Notes: generated by a model not told the origin, from the letters alone. Positions 7,031 to 16,290 are shown, counted from the stretch's first letter. The stretch: 22,330 nucleotides of DNA from an uncultured Clostridia bacterium (GCA_938034165.1 CALHKP010000008.1:1-22330), one strand, 5' to 3'. Translations and numbers: made by a program.

Positions 7031-8896
7031 TTATTCCTGACACTCTTCGAACTGCGAATTATACAAGTCTGCATAGAATCCGCCCTTTTCCAAAAGTTCT
7101 TCGTGATTGCCCTGTTCTATAATATCCCCGTCTTTCATAACAAGAATCAAATCTGCATTCTTGATTGTGGAAAGTCTATGGGCAATAATGAAGCTTGTTC
7201 TTCCCATTGCAAGGTTGTCCATTGCCTTCTGGATTCTTTCTTCAGTTCTTGTATCAACGGAAGATGTCGCCTCGTCAAGAATCATTACTCGGGGATCTGC
7301 CAAAATAGCACGGGCAATAGTCAAAAGCTGCTTCTGTCCCTGTGAAACGTTGGTTGCGTCTTCGTTCAGTTCCATATCGTAGCCACCCGGAAGCGTTCTG
7401 ATAAAGTGATCCGCATAAGCCGCCTTTGCTGCAGCAACTACCTCTTCGTCTGTGGCATCAGGTCTTCCGTATCTAATATTTTCTTTTATGCTCGCCTTGT
7501 AAAGCCAAGTATCCTGAAGAACCATGCCAAAGTTTTCTCTGAGCTGATGTCTTTCGTACTTTCTGATATCAACCCCGTCAAGCTTAATACTTCCTTTGTT
7601 CACGTCATAGAAACGCATCAAAAGTTTTACAATTGTTGTTTTGCCGGCTCCCGTAGGACCTACTATTGCGATTTTTTGTCCCGGTTTTACGGATGCACTG
7701 AAATCGTTAATTACCGTTTTGTCTTCTGTATAGCCAAAGTTTACATGTTCAAAATCAACTGCCCCCTGTACGTTTTCCGGTGCAGGAAGAAGTTCATCTG
7801 CTTCTGTTTCCTCATCTTCTTCGAGGAATTCGAATACTCTTTCTGCTGCAGCTGTCATTGACTGCACCTGGTTAATAACCTGGGCAATCTGCTGAAGCGG
7901 CTGTGTAAAACTCTTTACATACTGGATGAAGGCCTGAATGTCACCAATTCCGATATTGCCTTTTATTGCAAGAAGACCTCCGGATATTGCAACCGCACCA
8001 TAGCCCATGTTGCCCACAAAGAACATCAGAGGCTGCATGAGTCCTGACATGAACTGTGACTTTTGGGCTGATTTATAGAGCATCCCATTCGTATTGTCAA
8101 ATTCCGATTCGACGTCAGTTTCTTTGTTGAAAGCCTTGATTACAAGATGTCCGGCATAAGTTTCTTCTACAAGGCCATTGATTTCTCCAAGATATTTCTG
8201 CTGAGCACGGAAATATTTCTGAGAGAATTTTACTACTGTGGACATGAGAAGCGCCGAAATCGGAAGTATGATAACCGCAATCAGTGTCATCAGAGACGAA
8301 ATTGAAAGCATCATGATAAACACACCGATAATCATCGTAACCGAAGTTATAATCTGAGTCACACTCTGGTTAAGTCCCATGCCGAGGGTATCTACGTCGT
8401 TTGTAATTCTCGAGAGAACTTCGCCGTAAGGTCTGCTCTCAAAATATTTCATCGGCATCCTGTTGATTTTTTCGGCTATTTCTCTTCTCATTCTGAAACA
8501 GATTTTCTGTGAGATTCCTGTCATAATCCATCCCTGAACAAAGGAGAACATAGCACTGATTATGTAAAGTCCAAGGGTGAAGAGCAGGATTTTGCCGATT
8601 TTGTCAAAGTCTATGGCTCCCGTTCCTTGTATTTTTCTCATCAGTCCTTCTGCGATTTCTGTAGTTGCGTGGCCCATAACCTTAGGTCCCAGAACTGAGA
8701 ATGCAGTTGAGAATATGGCAAAGATGATCACAAGCAATATAGCAAATTTATAGCGACCGATATATTTCAGAAGCTTAGCGAAGGAGCCACGGAAATTCTT
8801 TGCTTTTTCTCCCGGCATTCCGGCACGCATAGGTCCGCCCATTCTTCTTGGAGGTCTTGGAGCCTGACCGGCTCTGTTTTCGTTCATGCTACTCAT
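7031..8896 (-). CDS. ABC exporter half-transporter, consensus-site subunit
   Basis: The 621-residue protein has six membrane segments and then an ATPase domain with Walker A GPTGAGKTT, a variant signature VSQGQKQ, Walker B VMILDEATS with the catalytic glutamate, and the switch histidine in IIAHRLS. It pairs with the neighbour upstream as a heterodimeric type IV exporter of the BmrCD/TM287-288 kind. In that arrangement the subunit with the full Walker B carries the altered SQGQ signature, exactly as here. ATG at 8896 is 8 bases from AGGAGG and overlaps the stop of the upstream gene by 8 bases, so translation is coupled. The substrate is probably a drug or lipid-like amphiphile (inference). Confidence 0.9.
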   Translation of the reverse strand: MSSMNENRAGQAPRPPRRMGGPMRAGMPGEKAKNFRGSFAKLLKYIGRYKFAILLVIIFAIFSTAFSVLGPKVMGHATTEIAEGLMRKIQGTGAIDFDKIGKILLFTLGLYIISAMFSFVQGWIMTGISQKICFRMRREIAEKINRMPMKYFESRPYGEVLSRITNDVDTLGMGLNQSVTQIITSVTMIIGVFIMMLSISSLMTLIAVIILPISALLMSTVVKFSQKYFRAQQKYLGEINGLVEETYAGHLVIKAFNKETDVESEFDNTNGMLYKSAQKSQFMSGLMQPLMFFVGNMGYGAVAISGGLLAIKGNIGIGDIQAFIQYVKSFTQPLQQIAQVINQVQSMTAAAERVFEFLEEDEETEADELLPAPENVQGAVDFEHVNFGYTEDKTVINDFSASVKPGQKIAIVGPTGAGKTTIVKLLMRFYDVNKGSIKLDGVDIRKYERHQLRENFGMVLQDTWLYKASIKENIRYGRPDATDEEVVAAAKAAYADHFIRTLPGGYDMELNEDATNVSQGQKQLLTIARAILADPRVMILDEATSSVDTRTEERIQKAMDNLAMGRTSFIIAHRLSTIKNADLILVMKDGDIIEQGNHEELLEKGGFYADLYNSQFEECQE

Positions 8897-11204
8897 CATC
8901 CTCACCTCCTATTCCAAGTTCTTTTGCAGACATCTGTGATTTTGCAATCTGTCTGTAAACATCGCAAGACTTGAGAAGTTCTTCGTGAGTTCCCGCTCCC
9001 ACAATCATTCCATCGTCAATTACCAATATATTATCAGCATGAAGTATTGTGCTGATTCTCTGAGCAACTATAATTTCTGTTGCATTTTTTACATGATCCG
9101 AAAGGGCTTTTCTTAAGTTTGCATCAGTTTTCATGTCAAGAGCAGAAAAGCTGTCGTCAAATACATAGATTTGCGGATTCTTTGCTATAGCTCTTGCAAT
9201 AGCAAGTCTCTGTTTCTGTCCGCCGGAAACGTTGCTTCCACCCTGAGCAATAGGACTTTCGTATTTTTCTTTTTTGTCCTGGATGAATTCTTCCGCTTGA
9301 GCAATTCTTGCAGCTTCTGCAATTTCGGAATCAGAAGCATCTTTTTTGCCGAATCTCAGGTTGCTTGCAATAGTTCCGGAAAACAGCACGCCCTTTTGCG
9401 GTACGAAGCCTATCATATCTCTGAGATCTGACATTTTCATGCTTCTAATATCCGTTCCGTCAACTGTGATTTCACCGCCTGTAACATCGTAGAATCTAGG
9501 GATCAGGTTAACCAGCGTACTTTTTCCGCTTCCTGTACTTCCTATGATTGCAGTCACTTTGCCCGGCTCAGCCTTGAATGAAATATTTTCCAAAACATCA
9601 GCTTCTGCGCCAGGATATCTGAATGATACATTCTTAAATTCGAGAACACCTTTTGGTGCATCCACTTTAACGGTTTCTTCTTTGTCCATTATTGAGCTCT
9701 GAGTTCTGATTACCTCATCGATTCTCGATGCTGCAACCCCTGCTCTCGGAAGCATAATTGACATTGCCGTAATCATGATAAATGACATCACAATCTGCAT
9801 TGAGTACATGATAAAAGCTGTCATGGCGCCAACCTGAAGATTTCCTGTATCGATTCTGTGAGCTCCGACCCATGTTATTGCTATAATCAAGCAGTACATT
9901 ATGAGCATCATAGAAGGCATCATAAATGTCATTACCCTGTTTGTAAACAGCTGTGTCTTCTTGAGGTCTTTGTTCGCGTCATCAAAGCGGGCTTCTTCTG
10001 CCTTTTCCTGACCAAAGGCTCTTATTACAGGAAGTCCTGTCAATATTTCTCTAGAAACCAGATTCATTCTGTCAACGAGATCCTGCATTTTCTTGAACTT
10101 AGGCATTGCAAGCTTCATGAGGGTCATCATAACAGCCATAATTACAGCTATTCCAAGGGCTACAACCCAGCCCATATTTGCCTTTGTTGCTGCAACCTTG
10201 TAGATTCCTCCAAGACCGATAATTGGCGCATAAAGAATCATTCTCAGCATTACGACAGTAACCATCTGAACCTGCTGAACGTCATTTGTACTTCTCGTAA
10301 TCAGCGAAGCCGTAGAGAACTGATCGATTTCCGAGTTGGAAAATCCCACCACATTCTTAAACACTGAGGCACGCATATCACGTCCGACTCCCGCACCTAC
10401 AACTGATGCAAAGTAAGAAACCGCTGCCGCAACTACAAACATCAAAGCAGCCATGAGGAACATTCTGAATCCGGACTTCCACAAGTAGGCAGTCTGAACC
10501 TTATCTACATCAATACCTGCCTCTGCACTACAGGATTTTGCATATGAAATCCCCATGGACATCATAGTTTCCGAGCCGACTTTTTCTATGCTCTTCTCCA
10601 AATTTGTTCTGGAATCCTTAATCAGGTCCTCTGACATTGTTCCATCGTTTATCTTTGCCATCATCATAGGTCTCATGTCAACATATGTGATAGTCTTGCC
10701 CTTTTCGTTTTCTGCCTCAAAGGTAGTAACATCAAAGTTCATAAGTCTTTCTAGGTCCGCAAGGGAATAATCGTCAATCTTGTCCGCCATTGGTGCAGTC
10801 TGAGGATTCTGTTTCATCGTATCTTTTACGATTTCTTTAAACTGGCTGACAGTCATATGGCCTAGCTGATTAGTCAAAACTATAGGAACAAGGAGCTCCT
10901 CATCAAGCTTATCAAGTTCATCTTCATCTGCCTTCAGTACATAGAGATCCCCATCCTGCTTATATGCACTCTGCCATTTTGACTTTTCCTTGTCTGTCAT
11001 AAAAATCTGAGCTTCTCCGTACTCAGTTTTTGTTATTTTCTCCGGCAATATATGTGTAATACCGCTGTTTTGAATACCCGTATCGATTATGTCCGATGTG
11101 TACTGAGGAAGCGCCAGGTCACAATAAGCCTGCACAATCAACAGCACGAATATCAGAGCCACAAACTTCTTGTACGGTTTCAAATTCTTCAAAATTCTCT
11201 TCAC
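8889..11204 (-). CDS. ABC exporter half-transporter, degenerate-site subunit with large insertion
   Basis: The 771-residue protein is about 170-190 residues longer than a normal half-exporter. The excess lies between membrane segment 1 (about 14-33) and segment 2 (about 245-265): residues 45-240 are hydrophilic and by topology outside the membrane. The ATPase domain has Walker A GSTGSGKST and signature VSGGQKQ. Its Walker B reads IYVFDDSFS, with aspartate in place of the catalytic glutamate, and its switch reads VAQRIST, with glutamine in place of histidine. These changes define the non-catalytic site of heterodimeric exporters. It starts at GTG with GGAG 8 bases upstream, 25 bases after the MarR gene. 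Confidence 0.9.
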   Translation of the reverse strand: MKRILKNLKPYKKFVALIFVLLIVQAYCDLALPQYTSDIIDTGIQNSGITHILPEKITKTEYGEAQIFMTDKEKSKWQSAYKQDGDLYVLKADEDELDKLDEELLVPIVLTNQLGHMTVSQFKEIVKDTMKQNPQTAPMADKIDDYSLADLERLMNFDVTTFEAENEKGKTITYVDMRPMMMAKINDGTMSEDLIKDSRTNLEKSIEKVGSETMMSMGISYAKSCSAEAGIDVDKVQTAYLWKSGFRMFLMAALMFVVAAAVSYFASVVGAGVGRDMRASVFKNVVGFSNSEIDQFSTASLITRSTNDVQQVQMVTVVMLRMILYAPIIGLGGIYKVAATKANMGWVVALGIAVIMAVMMTLMKLAMPKFKKMQDLVDRMNLVSREILTGLPVIRAFGQEKAEEARFDDANKDLKKTQLFTNRVMTFMMPSMMLIMYCLIIAITWVGAHRIDTGNLQVGAMTAFIMYSMQIVMSFIMITAMSIMLPRAGVAASRIDEVIRTQSSIMDKEETVKVDAPKGVLEFKNVSFRYPGAEADVLENISFKAEPGKVTAIIGSTGSGKSTLVNLIPRFYDVTGGEITVDGTDIRSMKMSDLRDMIGFVPQKGVLFSGTIASNLRFGKKDASDSEIAEAARIAQAEEFIQDKKEKYESPIAQGGSNVSGGQKQRLAIARAIAKNPQIYVFDDSFSALDMKTDANLRKALSDHVKNATEIIVAQRISTILHADNILVIDDGMIVGAGTHEELLKSCDVYRQIAKSQMSAKELGIGGEDDE

Positions 11205-11229
11205 CGTCTATTCTCCTTTAACTTTTGAT

Positions 11230-11730
11230 TTATTTCTTGCCTTTTCGGCAGTTACAGTATGATTTATTCTGAATTTCATCCCCGCAACAGGCAATTTGTT
11301 TCTCTAGCTCAGCCTTTGAAACTTGTGCAAATTCCCTAAGGGTATCTATCAGCTGCTCTGTCTTTTCCTTTCCCATGGTGTCAAAAACCCTCTCAGCAAA
11401 GTCTCGCAAAACAACTTCGCCTCTATCAAGCACATCTTCCCCCTTGTCAGTAAGCTCCACAATCATATTTCTTCTGTCTGTCGTATCGATACTTCTCACC
11501 AGAAGCTCAGCATCCTCCAGATTTCTCATGACCCTGGATACCGCAGGAGGCGGAATATGCATCGCCCTTACAACATCCGAAATTCTAACGATTTCAAGTT
11601 CTTCCTCACACCTTGCAATATTATCAAGAACATCAAACTCCAGTCCTGTCAGATCCGGAATTATAGATGTGAACTTAATCTTTCGGATTTCACGCATTAT
11701 CTCATATAACTCTCTGTGATAATCTCTCAT
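11230..11730 (-). CDS. MarR family transcriptional regulator
   Basis: The 166-residue protein has a winged helix-turn-helix: LTGLEFDVLDNIA, then ISDVVRAMHIPPPAVSRVMRNLEDAELL (recognition helix) and the wing DTTDRRNMIVELTDKGE. The C-terminus is cysteine-rich (CC near 148 and two more cysteines in the last 10 residues), which could bind metal or sense oxidation. It leads the exporter operon, so it likely represses it in the absence of a ligand. The ATG at 11730 has AAAGGA 6 bases upstream; the in-frame TTG at 11766 lies before the predicted transcript start and overlaps nothing usable. Confidence 0.9.
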   Translation of the reverse strand: MRDYHRELYEIMREIRKIKFTSIIPDLTGLEFDVLDNIARCEEELEIVRISDVVRAMHIPPPAVSRVMRNLEDAELLVRSIDTTDRRNMIVELTDKGEDVLDRGEVVLRDFAERVFDTMGKEKTEQLIDTLREFAQVSKAELEKQIACCGDEIQNKSYCNCRKGKK

Positions 11731-11755
11731 TTCCAGTCCTTTCACACTAGCAAAC

Positions 11756-11785
11756 ATTATACTCAAAAATAATTAACATTGTTAA
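11756..11785 (-). promoter_or_regulatory. Promoter of the marR-ABC operon
   Basis: On the minus strand TTAACA (complement of 11780-11785) and TATAAT (complement of 11756-11761) are 18 bases apart, near the sigma-A consensus. The transcript would start around 11749, about 20 bases before the ATG. Confidence 0.65.
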
Positions 11786-11790
11786 TTATT
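11768..11790. promoter_or_regulatory. Palindromic operator candidate for the MarR protein
   Basis: A perfect palindrome of two 11-base arms, AATAATTAACA and TGTTAATTATT, around a single central base. It covers the -35 box and part of the spacer of the marR promoter. The size and AT-rich dyad fit MarR-family operators and suggest autoregulation. Confidence 0.65.
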
Positions 11791-11873
11791 CCTAGGTGAA
11801 TATATTACACCCTTTTGCATATACAGTCAATGTAAATAGAGGTGATAATTTGTGGTTTTTTTGTGAAAACGAA

Positions 11874-11914
11874 AAAGGGAAGGGACTGAACCATGGGTTC
11901 AGTCCCTTCCCTTT
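11874..11914 (-). terminator. Strong terminator of the trk operon
   Basis: A perfect 19-bp stem (11874-11892 with 11896-11914) and a 3-base loop, lying 24 bases after the stop of the second trkH gene. On the minus strand it runs into TTTTTCGTTTTC-type sequence. Together with the marR promoter it fills the 207-base gap. Confidence 0.85.
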
Positions 11915-11937
11915 CTTATATCGTCATCAAAACTGTT

Positions 11938-13419
11938 TTATTTAATTCTATCTGCATTCCAAAATGATCTTGAGAACACTATCAGGATTGCATACATTTC
12001 CAGTCTTCCTGCCATCATCAGAAGTGATGCATACAGTTTTCCCGGTGCTGAGAAGGCACCGTAATATGCTCCCGATGTCAATCCAAAACCGACTCCGGTA
12101 TTTGTGAACAGAGCCATAGGCGCTGTAATTGTTGTTTCCATATCGAAGTTTTCCAATGACAAAACAACGCATGAGAACAGGTATATTGCTGTAAACAGCA
12201 GAATGAATGTAGAAATCGAAGAAGCATTCTGCGCACTTACAGGCCTTTTCTTTATCATAATAGGTCTGATTGCCTGAGGATGTATTCTCTTGTACATTCC
12301 GCGATGGATAAGTTTCATGTAAATAGCAGCTCTGATTACTTTGATTCCTCCGCTTGTTGAATTTGCGCATCCGCCTATAATCATAAGCGTAAACAGTACA
12401 ACCTTGCACACCGACGGCCAGGTTTCAACATTTTCTATAGCGATTCCGCTGGTGGTACCAAAAGATACCGCACCTGCCGCCGCATCAATCAGTGCTGAAC
12501 CGAAACTGTCACTACGACCTTCTAGCATCAGCATAAATGCAATGAACAAAGACGCTATAGCGATTATCATCAGAAATATTCTAAGCTCGTAATCTCTGAA
12601 CACTTCTCTTACCTTACCTTCTCTGAGCTTGATGAAAAGAATAAAGTTCAGAGATGCAATTACAGAAAAAATTATAAGTACTGTCTTAACGTATGGAGTG
12701 AAATAAATGCTCACACAGTCGCGGTAGTCCATAACACCTGCCGTGCTGACAGATGACATAGTATTTACCAACGCGTCAAAGAAAGGTACATCCCCTGCCA
12801 TAAGAAGCACCAGCTCTATAATGCTGATCAGAATATACACACCATAAAGCACCTTTGCTGTATCCAGCATTCTTGGCTTTGCCTTTTCTAGAGTCGGCCC
12901 CGGAATCTCGGCATTTGCCATCTTCTGACCCTCAACTCCCAAAACCGACATAATGAGAATTGCCAGAAGCACTACCCCCATACCGCCGAGCCAGTTAGAA
13001 GTCGCCTTCCAGAGAATCAGTGATTTCGGCACCGTATCTATATCGATTACCCAGGCACTGCTTGTAGTCCAGGACGCAACCGATTCGAATATACTGTCTG
13101 ACAGGCTGTATCCTGAATTTGAAAGCCAGTAAGGGAAAATACTCATTGTAATAGTAGTAAGCCAGCAAACAAGCACCACATAGTAGCTTTCTCTGATTCT
13201 TATTTTTATCTTATGCTTTCTTGTAGCAAAAGACCCTGCCGCTCCAAACATAACGCCTATAAACGATGTGACACAAAGCGCCCACGCTGCATCGTACTCC
13301 TCCAGAAAAATAGCACAAAACGCAGCCGGAACCATGGCAACACCTTCAAGCATGCAGATGATTGCAACAAGTTTTCCTATGAATTTGTGATTAAATGTCA
13401 ACTTTTGTATTTTTTTCAT
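11938..13419 (-). CDS. TrkH-family cation transporter, second copy with altered filter
   Basis: The 493-residue membrane protein has the fourfold M1-P-M2 plan of TrkH/KtrB. Pore loop 2 (VSTAG), 3 (GTTSG) and 4 (NTGVGFG) keep the filter glycine. Pore loop 1 reads ASWTTSSAWV: aligned with SGFSTTGASI of the neighbour, the filter glycine becomes Ser121 (codon at 13057-13059). The flanking NWLGGMGVVLLA and PGPT motifs are intact, so the alignment is firm. The set Ser-Gly-Gly-Gly is known from sodium-selective plant HKT proteins; changed selectivity here is an inference. ATG at 13419 lies 18 bases after the first trkH, but its AAAGGA is about 13 bases away, suggesting weak or coupled translation. 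Confidence 0.9.
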   Translation of the reverse strand: MKKIQKLTFNHKFIGKLVAIICMLEGVAMVPAAFCAIFLEEYDAAWALCVTSFIGVMFGAAGSFATRKHKIKIRIRESYYVVLVCWLTTITMSIFPYWLSNSGYSLSDSIFESVASWTTSSAWVIDIDTVPKSLILWKATSNWLGGMGVVLLAILIMSVLGVEGQKMANAEIPGPTLEKAKPRMLDTAKVLYGVYILISIIELVLLMAGDVPFFDALVNTMSSVSTAGVMDYRDCVSIYFTPYVKTVLIIFSVIASLNFILFIKLREGKVREVFRDYELRIFLMIIAIASLFIAFMLMLEGRSDSFGSALIDAAAGAVSFGTTSGIAIENVETWPSVCKVVLFTLMIIGGCANSTSGGIKVIRAAIYMKLIHRGMYKRIHPQAIRPIMIKKRPVSAQNASSISTFILLFTAIYLFSCVVLSLENFDMETTITAPMALFTNTGVGFGLTSGAYYGAFSAPGKLYASLLMMAGRLEMYAILIVFSRSFWNADRIK

Positions 13420-13437
13420 ATCTGTTAATTAATCCTT

Positions 13438-14931
13438 TTATACTCTGTTGGAGTTCCAGTACTTTCTCGAGAAAAGCATGAAGAACGTGAACAGTTCAAG
13501 TCTTCCTGCTATCATCAGAAGCCCCAGTACAGTCTTGGAGAAGTCCGAGAAAATGCTGAAATTCATGGTAGGTCCCACCAGATTGAATCCCGGTCCCACA
13601 TTGCTCAGGCAAGTAAGTACCGAAGAGAAACAGGTTACAATATCAAAGCCTTCAAAAGAGATTACAAGTGTTCCCGCAAACAAAATCAATATGTAGAAGA
13701 ATATGAAGTTTACAATGTTAGTTATAACACTCTGAGAAACTCCACGCTTGTTTATGGAAAATTCCGCAACTCTCTTTGGGTGAAGCTTCATGAAGAAACC
13801 CCTCTTTACAAACTTGATTGCAACAAGAATTCTGATGATTTTGATGCCGCCTCCGGTAGAAGACGAGCAAGCTCCCGTTATCATTATAAGGAGTATAAGT
13901 GTCTTACAAAATGCAGGCCACAGGTCAAAGTCAGCAGTCATAAATCCCGTAGTGGTTATTACAGATACCGTCTGGAATGCTGAATCTCTTATGCATTTTC
14001 CCAGGTTTGTATAATTTCCCTGAGTCATAAGATTCATAACCATAAGCACTATAGCCCCCAGAATAAGGAAGAAATAGAGTCTGAACTCCTCGTCCTTAAA
14101 GAAGTCTCTAACCTTCCCCCTCACTAGAAGGAAGAACAGGTTAAAGTTCACTCCGCACAGGAACATGAATATTATGATAACCCACTGAATATAAGAGCTT
14201 GTAAAATGTGCAATACTGTTATTGTATGTTGAGAATCCGCCCGTTCCGACAGTACTGAAGGAATGCACCAGCGAATCATAAAAACTCATTCCTCCCAGCT
14301 TGAGGAAAAACGTTTCCGCAACCGTAAAAATGATATACAGCACGTACAGATTCCTTGAGTTGTCCGAAAAACGCGCCGATATCTTGGTCAAAGTAGGTCC
14401 CGGTGTTTCAGCACTTGCAACAATCTGACCGCTTATACCGATTGATGGCAGAAGTGCAGTGGCAAGAACGATAATTCCCATGCCGCCGAGCCAGTGAGTA
14501 AAGGAACGCCAAAAAAGCATGGACTTTGGCAAGCCCTCAATCACCGTAAGGATAGAAGCTCCCGTAGTTGAAAATCCTGAACAAACTTCGAAAAAAGCAT
14601 CGAAAGGATTAGGTATCGTTCCGGAAATGCAAAGAGGCACTGCCCCGATAATAGATGCGAAAAGCCATGCAAAAGCTACGATAATATATCCGTCTCTTGC
14701 CTTTGTTTTCACCTCACGGCTGAATATCTTGGTTATTGCAAACCCCGCTACAATACATGGAATCAGAGTCACAAGAAAGCAAAATGCCTCCCGGTTCTCT
14801 CCGTATATAAGCCCAACTGCAAAAGTCGGGATTAAACTCAATCCCAGCACAATAAGCAGCACACCCATCATTTTTGTAACACAGTAGAAATTAACAGTAA
14901 TTCCACCTTTGTTATTAAAATTAATTCTCAT
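13438..14931 (-). CDS. trkH: TrkH-family potassium uptake pore subunit
   Basis: The 497-residue membrane protein has four M1-P-M2 units. All four filter glycines are visible: SGFSTTGAS (Gly124), STVGTGGFST, VITTTGFMT and SNVGPGFN. It forms the potassium pathway gated by the TrkA protein encoded just upstream, 12 bases away. ATG at 14931 has AGGAG only 4 bases upstream; a possible second site, AAAGGTGG, lies inside the first codons but has no good start after it. With the following paralogue it gives two pore genes for one gating ring. Confidence 0.93.
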   Translation of the reverse strand: MRINFNNKGGITVNFYCVTKMMGVLLIVLGLSLIPTFAVGLIYGENREAFCFLVTLIPCIVAGFAITKIFSREVKTKARDGYIIVAFAWLFASIIGAVPLCISGTIPNPFDAFFEVCSGFSTTGASILTVIEGLPKSMLFWRSFTHWLGGMGIIVLATALLPSIGISGQIVASAETPGPTLTKISARFSDNSRNLYVLYIIFTVAETFFLKLGGMSFYDSLVHSFSTVGTGGFSTYNNSIAHFTSSYIQWVIIIFMFLCGVNFNLFFLLVRGKVRDFFKDEEFRLYFFLILGAIVLMVMNLMTQGNYTNLGKCIRDSAFQTVSVITTTGFMTADFDLWPAFCKTLILLIMITGACSSSTGGGIKIIRILVAIKFVKRGFFMKLHPKRVAEFSINKRGVSQSVITNIVNFIFFYILILFAGTLVISFEGFDIVTCFSSVLTCLSNVGPGFNLVGPTMNFSIFSDFSKTVLGLLMIAGRLELFTFFMLFSRKYWNSNRV

Positions 14932-14943
14932 TTTTCTCCTAAA

Positions 14944-16290
14944 CTATCTGTTTTTCAAAAGTTTTTCCAGGTCATTGATTTCTGCAAGAAGACAGAAAAT
15001 CAGCACACGGTCGTTGAGCTGAATTCTTGTATTTCCATCCGGAATTATCACTTCGTGTCCTCTGTGAATAGTTGCAATAATCACACCTTCAGGAAGGTTC
15101 AGCTCACTGAGAGGAACATCCAGCATCTTCATGTCTCTGTTTGCGATTACTTCGATGATTTCGGCCTGGCCCTGGATAAGCAGTGAAGAGATAATTCTCT
15201 TGTCACCCTGAATTATATTGAATATGTGTCCCGTTGTGATATCAAGAGGGTTAAGAACAACGTCAACACCCATCTTTTCAATCAGCCCGGAGTAGCTTTC
15301 TCTGCTGACCTTGGATATTACATCTTCGATTCCTCTGTGCTTTGCTGTCAGAGCAAGAAGAAGGTTTTCCTCGTCATATCCTGTTGCAGTAACGAAAGCA
15401 TCCATTTCGTCAAGGTTTTCTTCTTCCAGAAGTTCTATATCTGTTCCGTCACCGTTCAGAACCATAACATTAGTCATGTGAGTTGACAGGTAACGACATC
15501 TTTCGAGGCTCTTTTCGATCAGTTTAACGGCAACACCGAATTCAGCCAGTTTTTCAGCAAGATAATATCCGGTCTTTCCACCACCAATGATCATGACCTT
15601 CTGAAGGTCTGTATATTTTCCCCTTACATGCACTTTTTTGTTCAGTGCGATGATTCTTTCTTTTTCTCCCACAACAAAGAGGAAGTCATCTTCCTGGATG
15701 TGGTCGGAACCATGAGGAATTATAACTTTTCCGTTTCTTGAAATTGCAGCAATCAGCATTCCGGAAAGGACTTTTCTCACATCTGTGATTTCCATTCCCA
15801 CAAGCTCCTTCTTGCGGTTTGCTCTGAACTCAATCAGCGCCATTTTTCCGCTTGTGAACATACCGTTGCTCAAAGTGTATTTTTCTATCAGATATTTGTA
15901 TATTTCTGTTGTAATCGAAAGGTCAGGGTTGACTATGTAGTCAATATCCATATTTTCCTTTATGAATTCGAAATGTTTCATGTATTCCGGTTCTCTGACT
16001 CTGGCAATTACACGCTTGCAGCCAATCTTTTTGGCAAATGAAGCTATGATAATGTTCGCTTCATCGCTTCCTGTTGTAGCCAGAAGGTAATCAAAAGATT
16101 TGATTCCCATGTCTTTGAGAACATTGATGCTTCGCGGATCTCCGTGAACAGGCAGTATATCAAGCTGCTGTGAAAGTCTATCAAGTTTTGCCTCGTCACG
16201 ATCCACGAGAGTTATAGAATAATCTCCGCCTGCCAGAGCTTCGCATACCTTTACGCCAAGCTTGCCGGCACCTACAATTGCAATTTTCAT
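14944..16290 (-). CDS. trkA: Trk system potassium uptake regulator TrkA
   Basis: The 448-residue cytoplasmic protein has two RCK units in tandem. The first starts with the nucleotide-binding loop GAGKLG (7-12), with VDRD as the acidic end of strand 2. The second starts near residue 230 with IIGGGKTGYYLA. Each is followed by a TrkA-C domain. It forms the gating ring that opens the TrkH pore in response to adenine nucleotides; TrkA-C domains in Bacillota may also bind cyclic di-AMP. The ribosome binding site is modest (AGGAAATTAAAG). It begins 71 bases after lysC, with a hairpin but no clear promoter in between. Confidence 0.95.
   Translation of the reverse strand: MKIAIVGAGKLGVKVCEALAGGDYSITLVDRDEAKLDRLSQQLDILPVHGDPRSINVLKDMGIKSFDYLLATTGSDEANIIIASFAKKIGCKRVIARVREPEYMKHFEFIKENMDIDYIVNPDLSITTEIYKYLIEKYTLSNGMFTSGKMALIEFRANRKKELVGMEITDVRKVLSGMLIAAISRNGKVIIPHGSDHIQEDDFLFVVGEKERIIALNKKVHVRGKYTDLQKVMIIGGGKTGYYLAEKLAEFGVAVKLIEKSLERCRYLSTHMTNVMVLNGDGTDIELLEEENLDEMDAFVTATGYDEENLLLALTAKHRGIEDVISKVSRESYSGLIEKMGVDVVLNPLDITTGHIFNIIQGDKRIISSLLIQGQAEIIEVIANRDMKMLDVPLSELNLPEGVIIATIHRGHEVIIPDGNTRIQLNDRVLIFCLLAEINDLEKLLKNR

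Noticed and set aside
9858..10367. 169-residue plus-strand open frame opposite the exporter gene
   Set aside because: It lies antisense to a clear ABC exporter frame, is rich in His and Cys from reversed codons, and has no ribosome binding site.
11730..11766. Extended N-terminus of the MarR protein from TTG at 11766
   Set aside because: That TTG precedes the predicted transcript start, overlaps the region of the TATAAT box, and lacks a ribosome binding site; ATG 11730 has one.
11948..12409. 153-residue minus-strand frame inside the second trkH gene
   Set aside because: It overlaps the trkH frame, which has family motifs throughout, and shows no coding features of its own. It does not indicate a frameshift because the trkH frame is complete.
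13048..13080. Second trkH as a pseudogene
   Set aside because: The frame is complete, the other three filter loops and gating motifs are intact, and only the first loop is changed, so functional divergence is more likely than decay.
15226..15486. Plus-strand open frame opposite trkA
   Set aside because: It is an antisense shadow of a clear TrkA frame with no ribosome binding site or recognisable motif.
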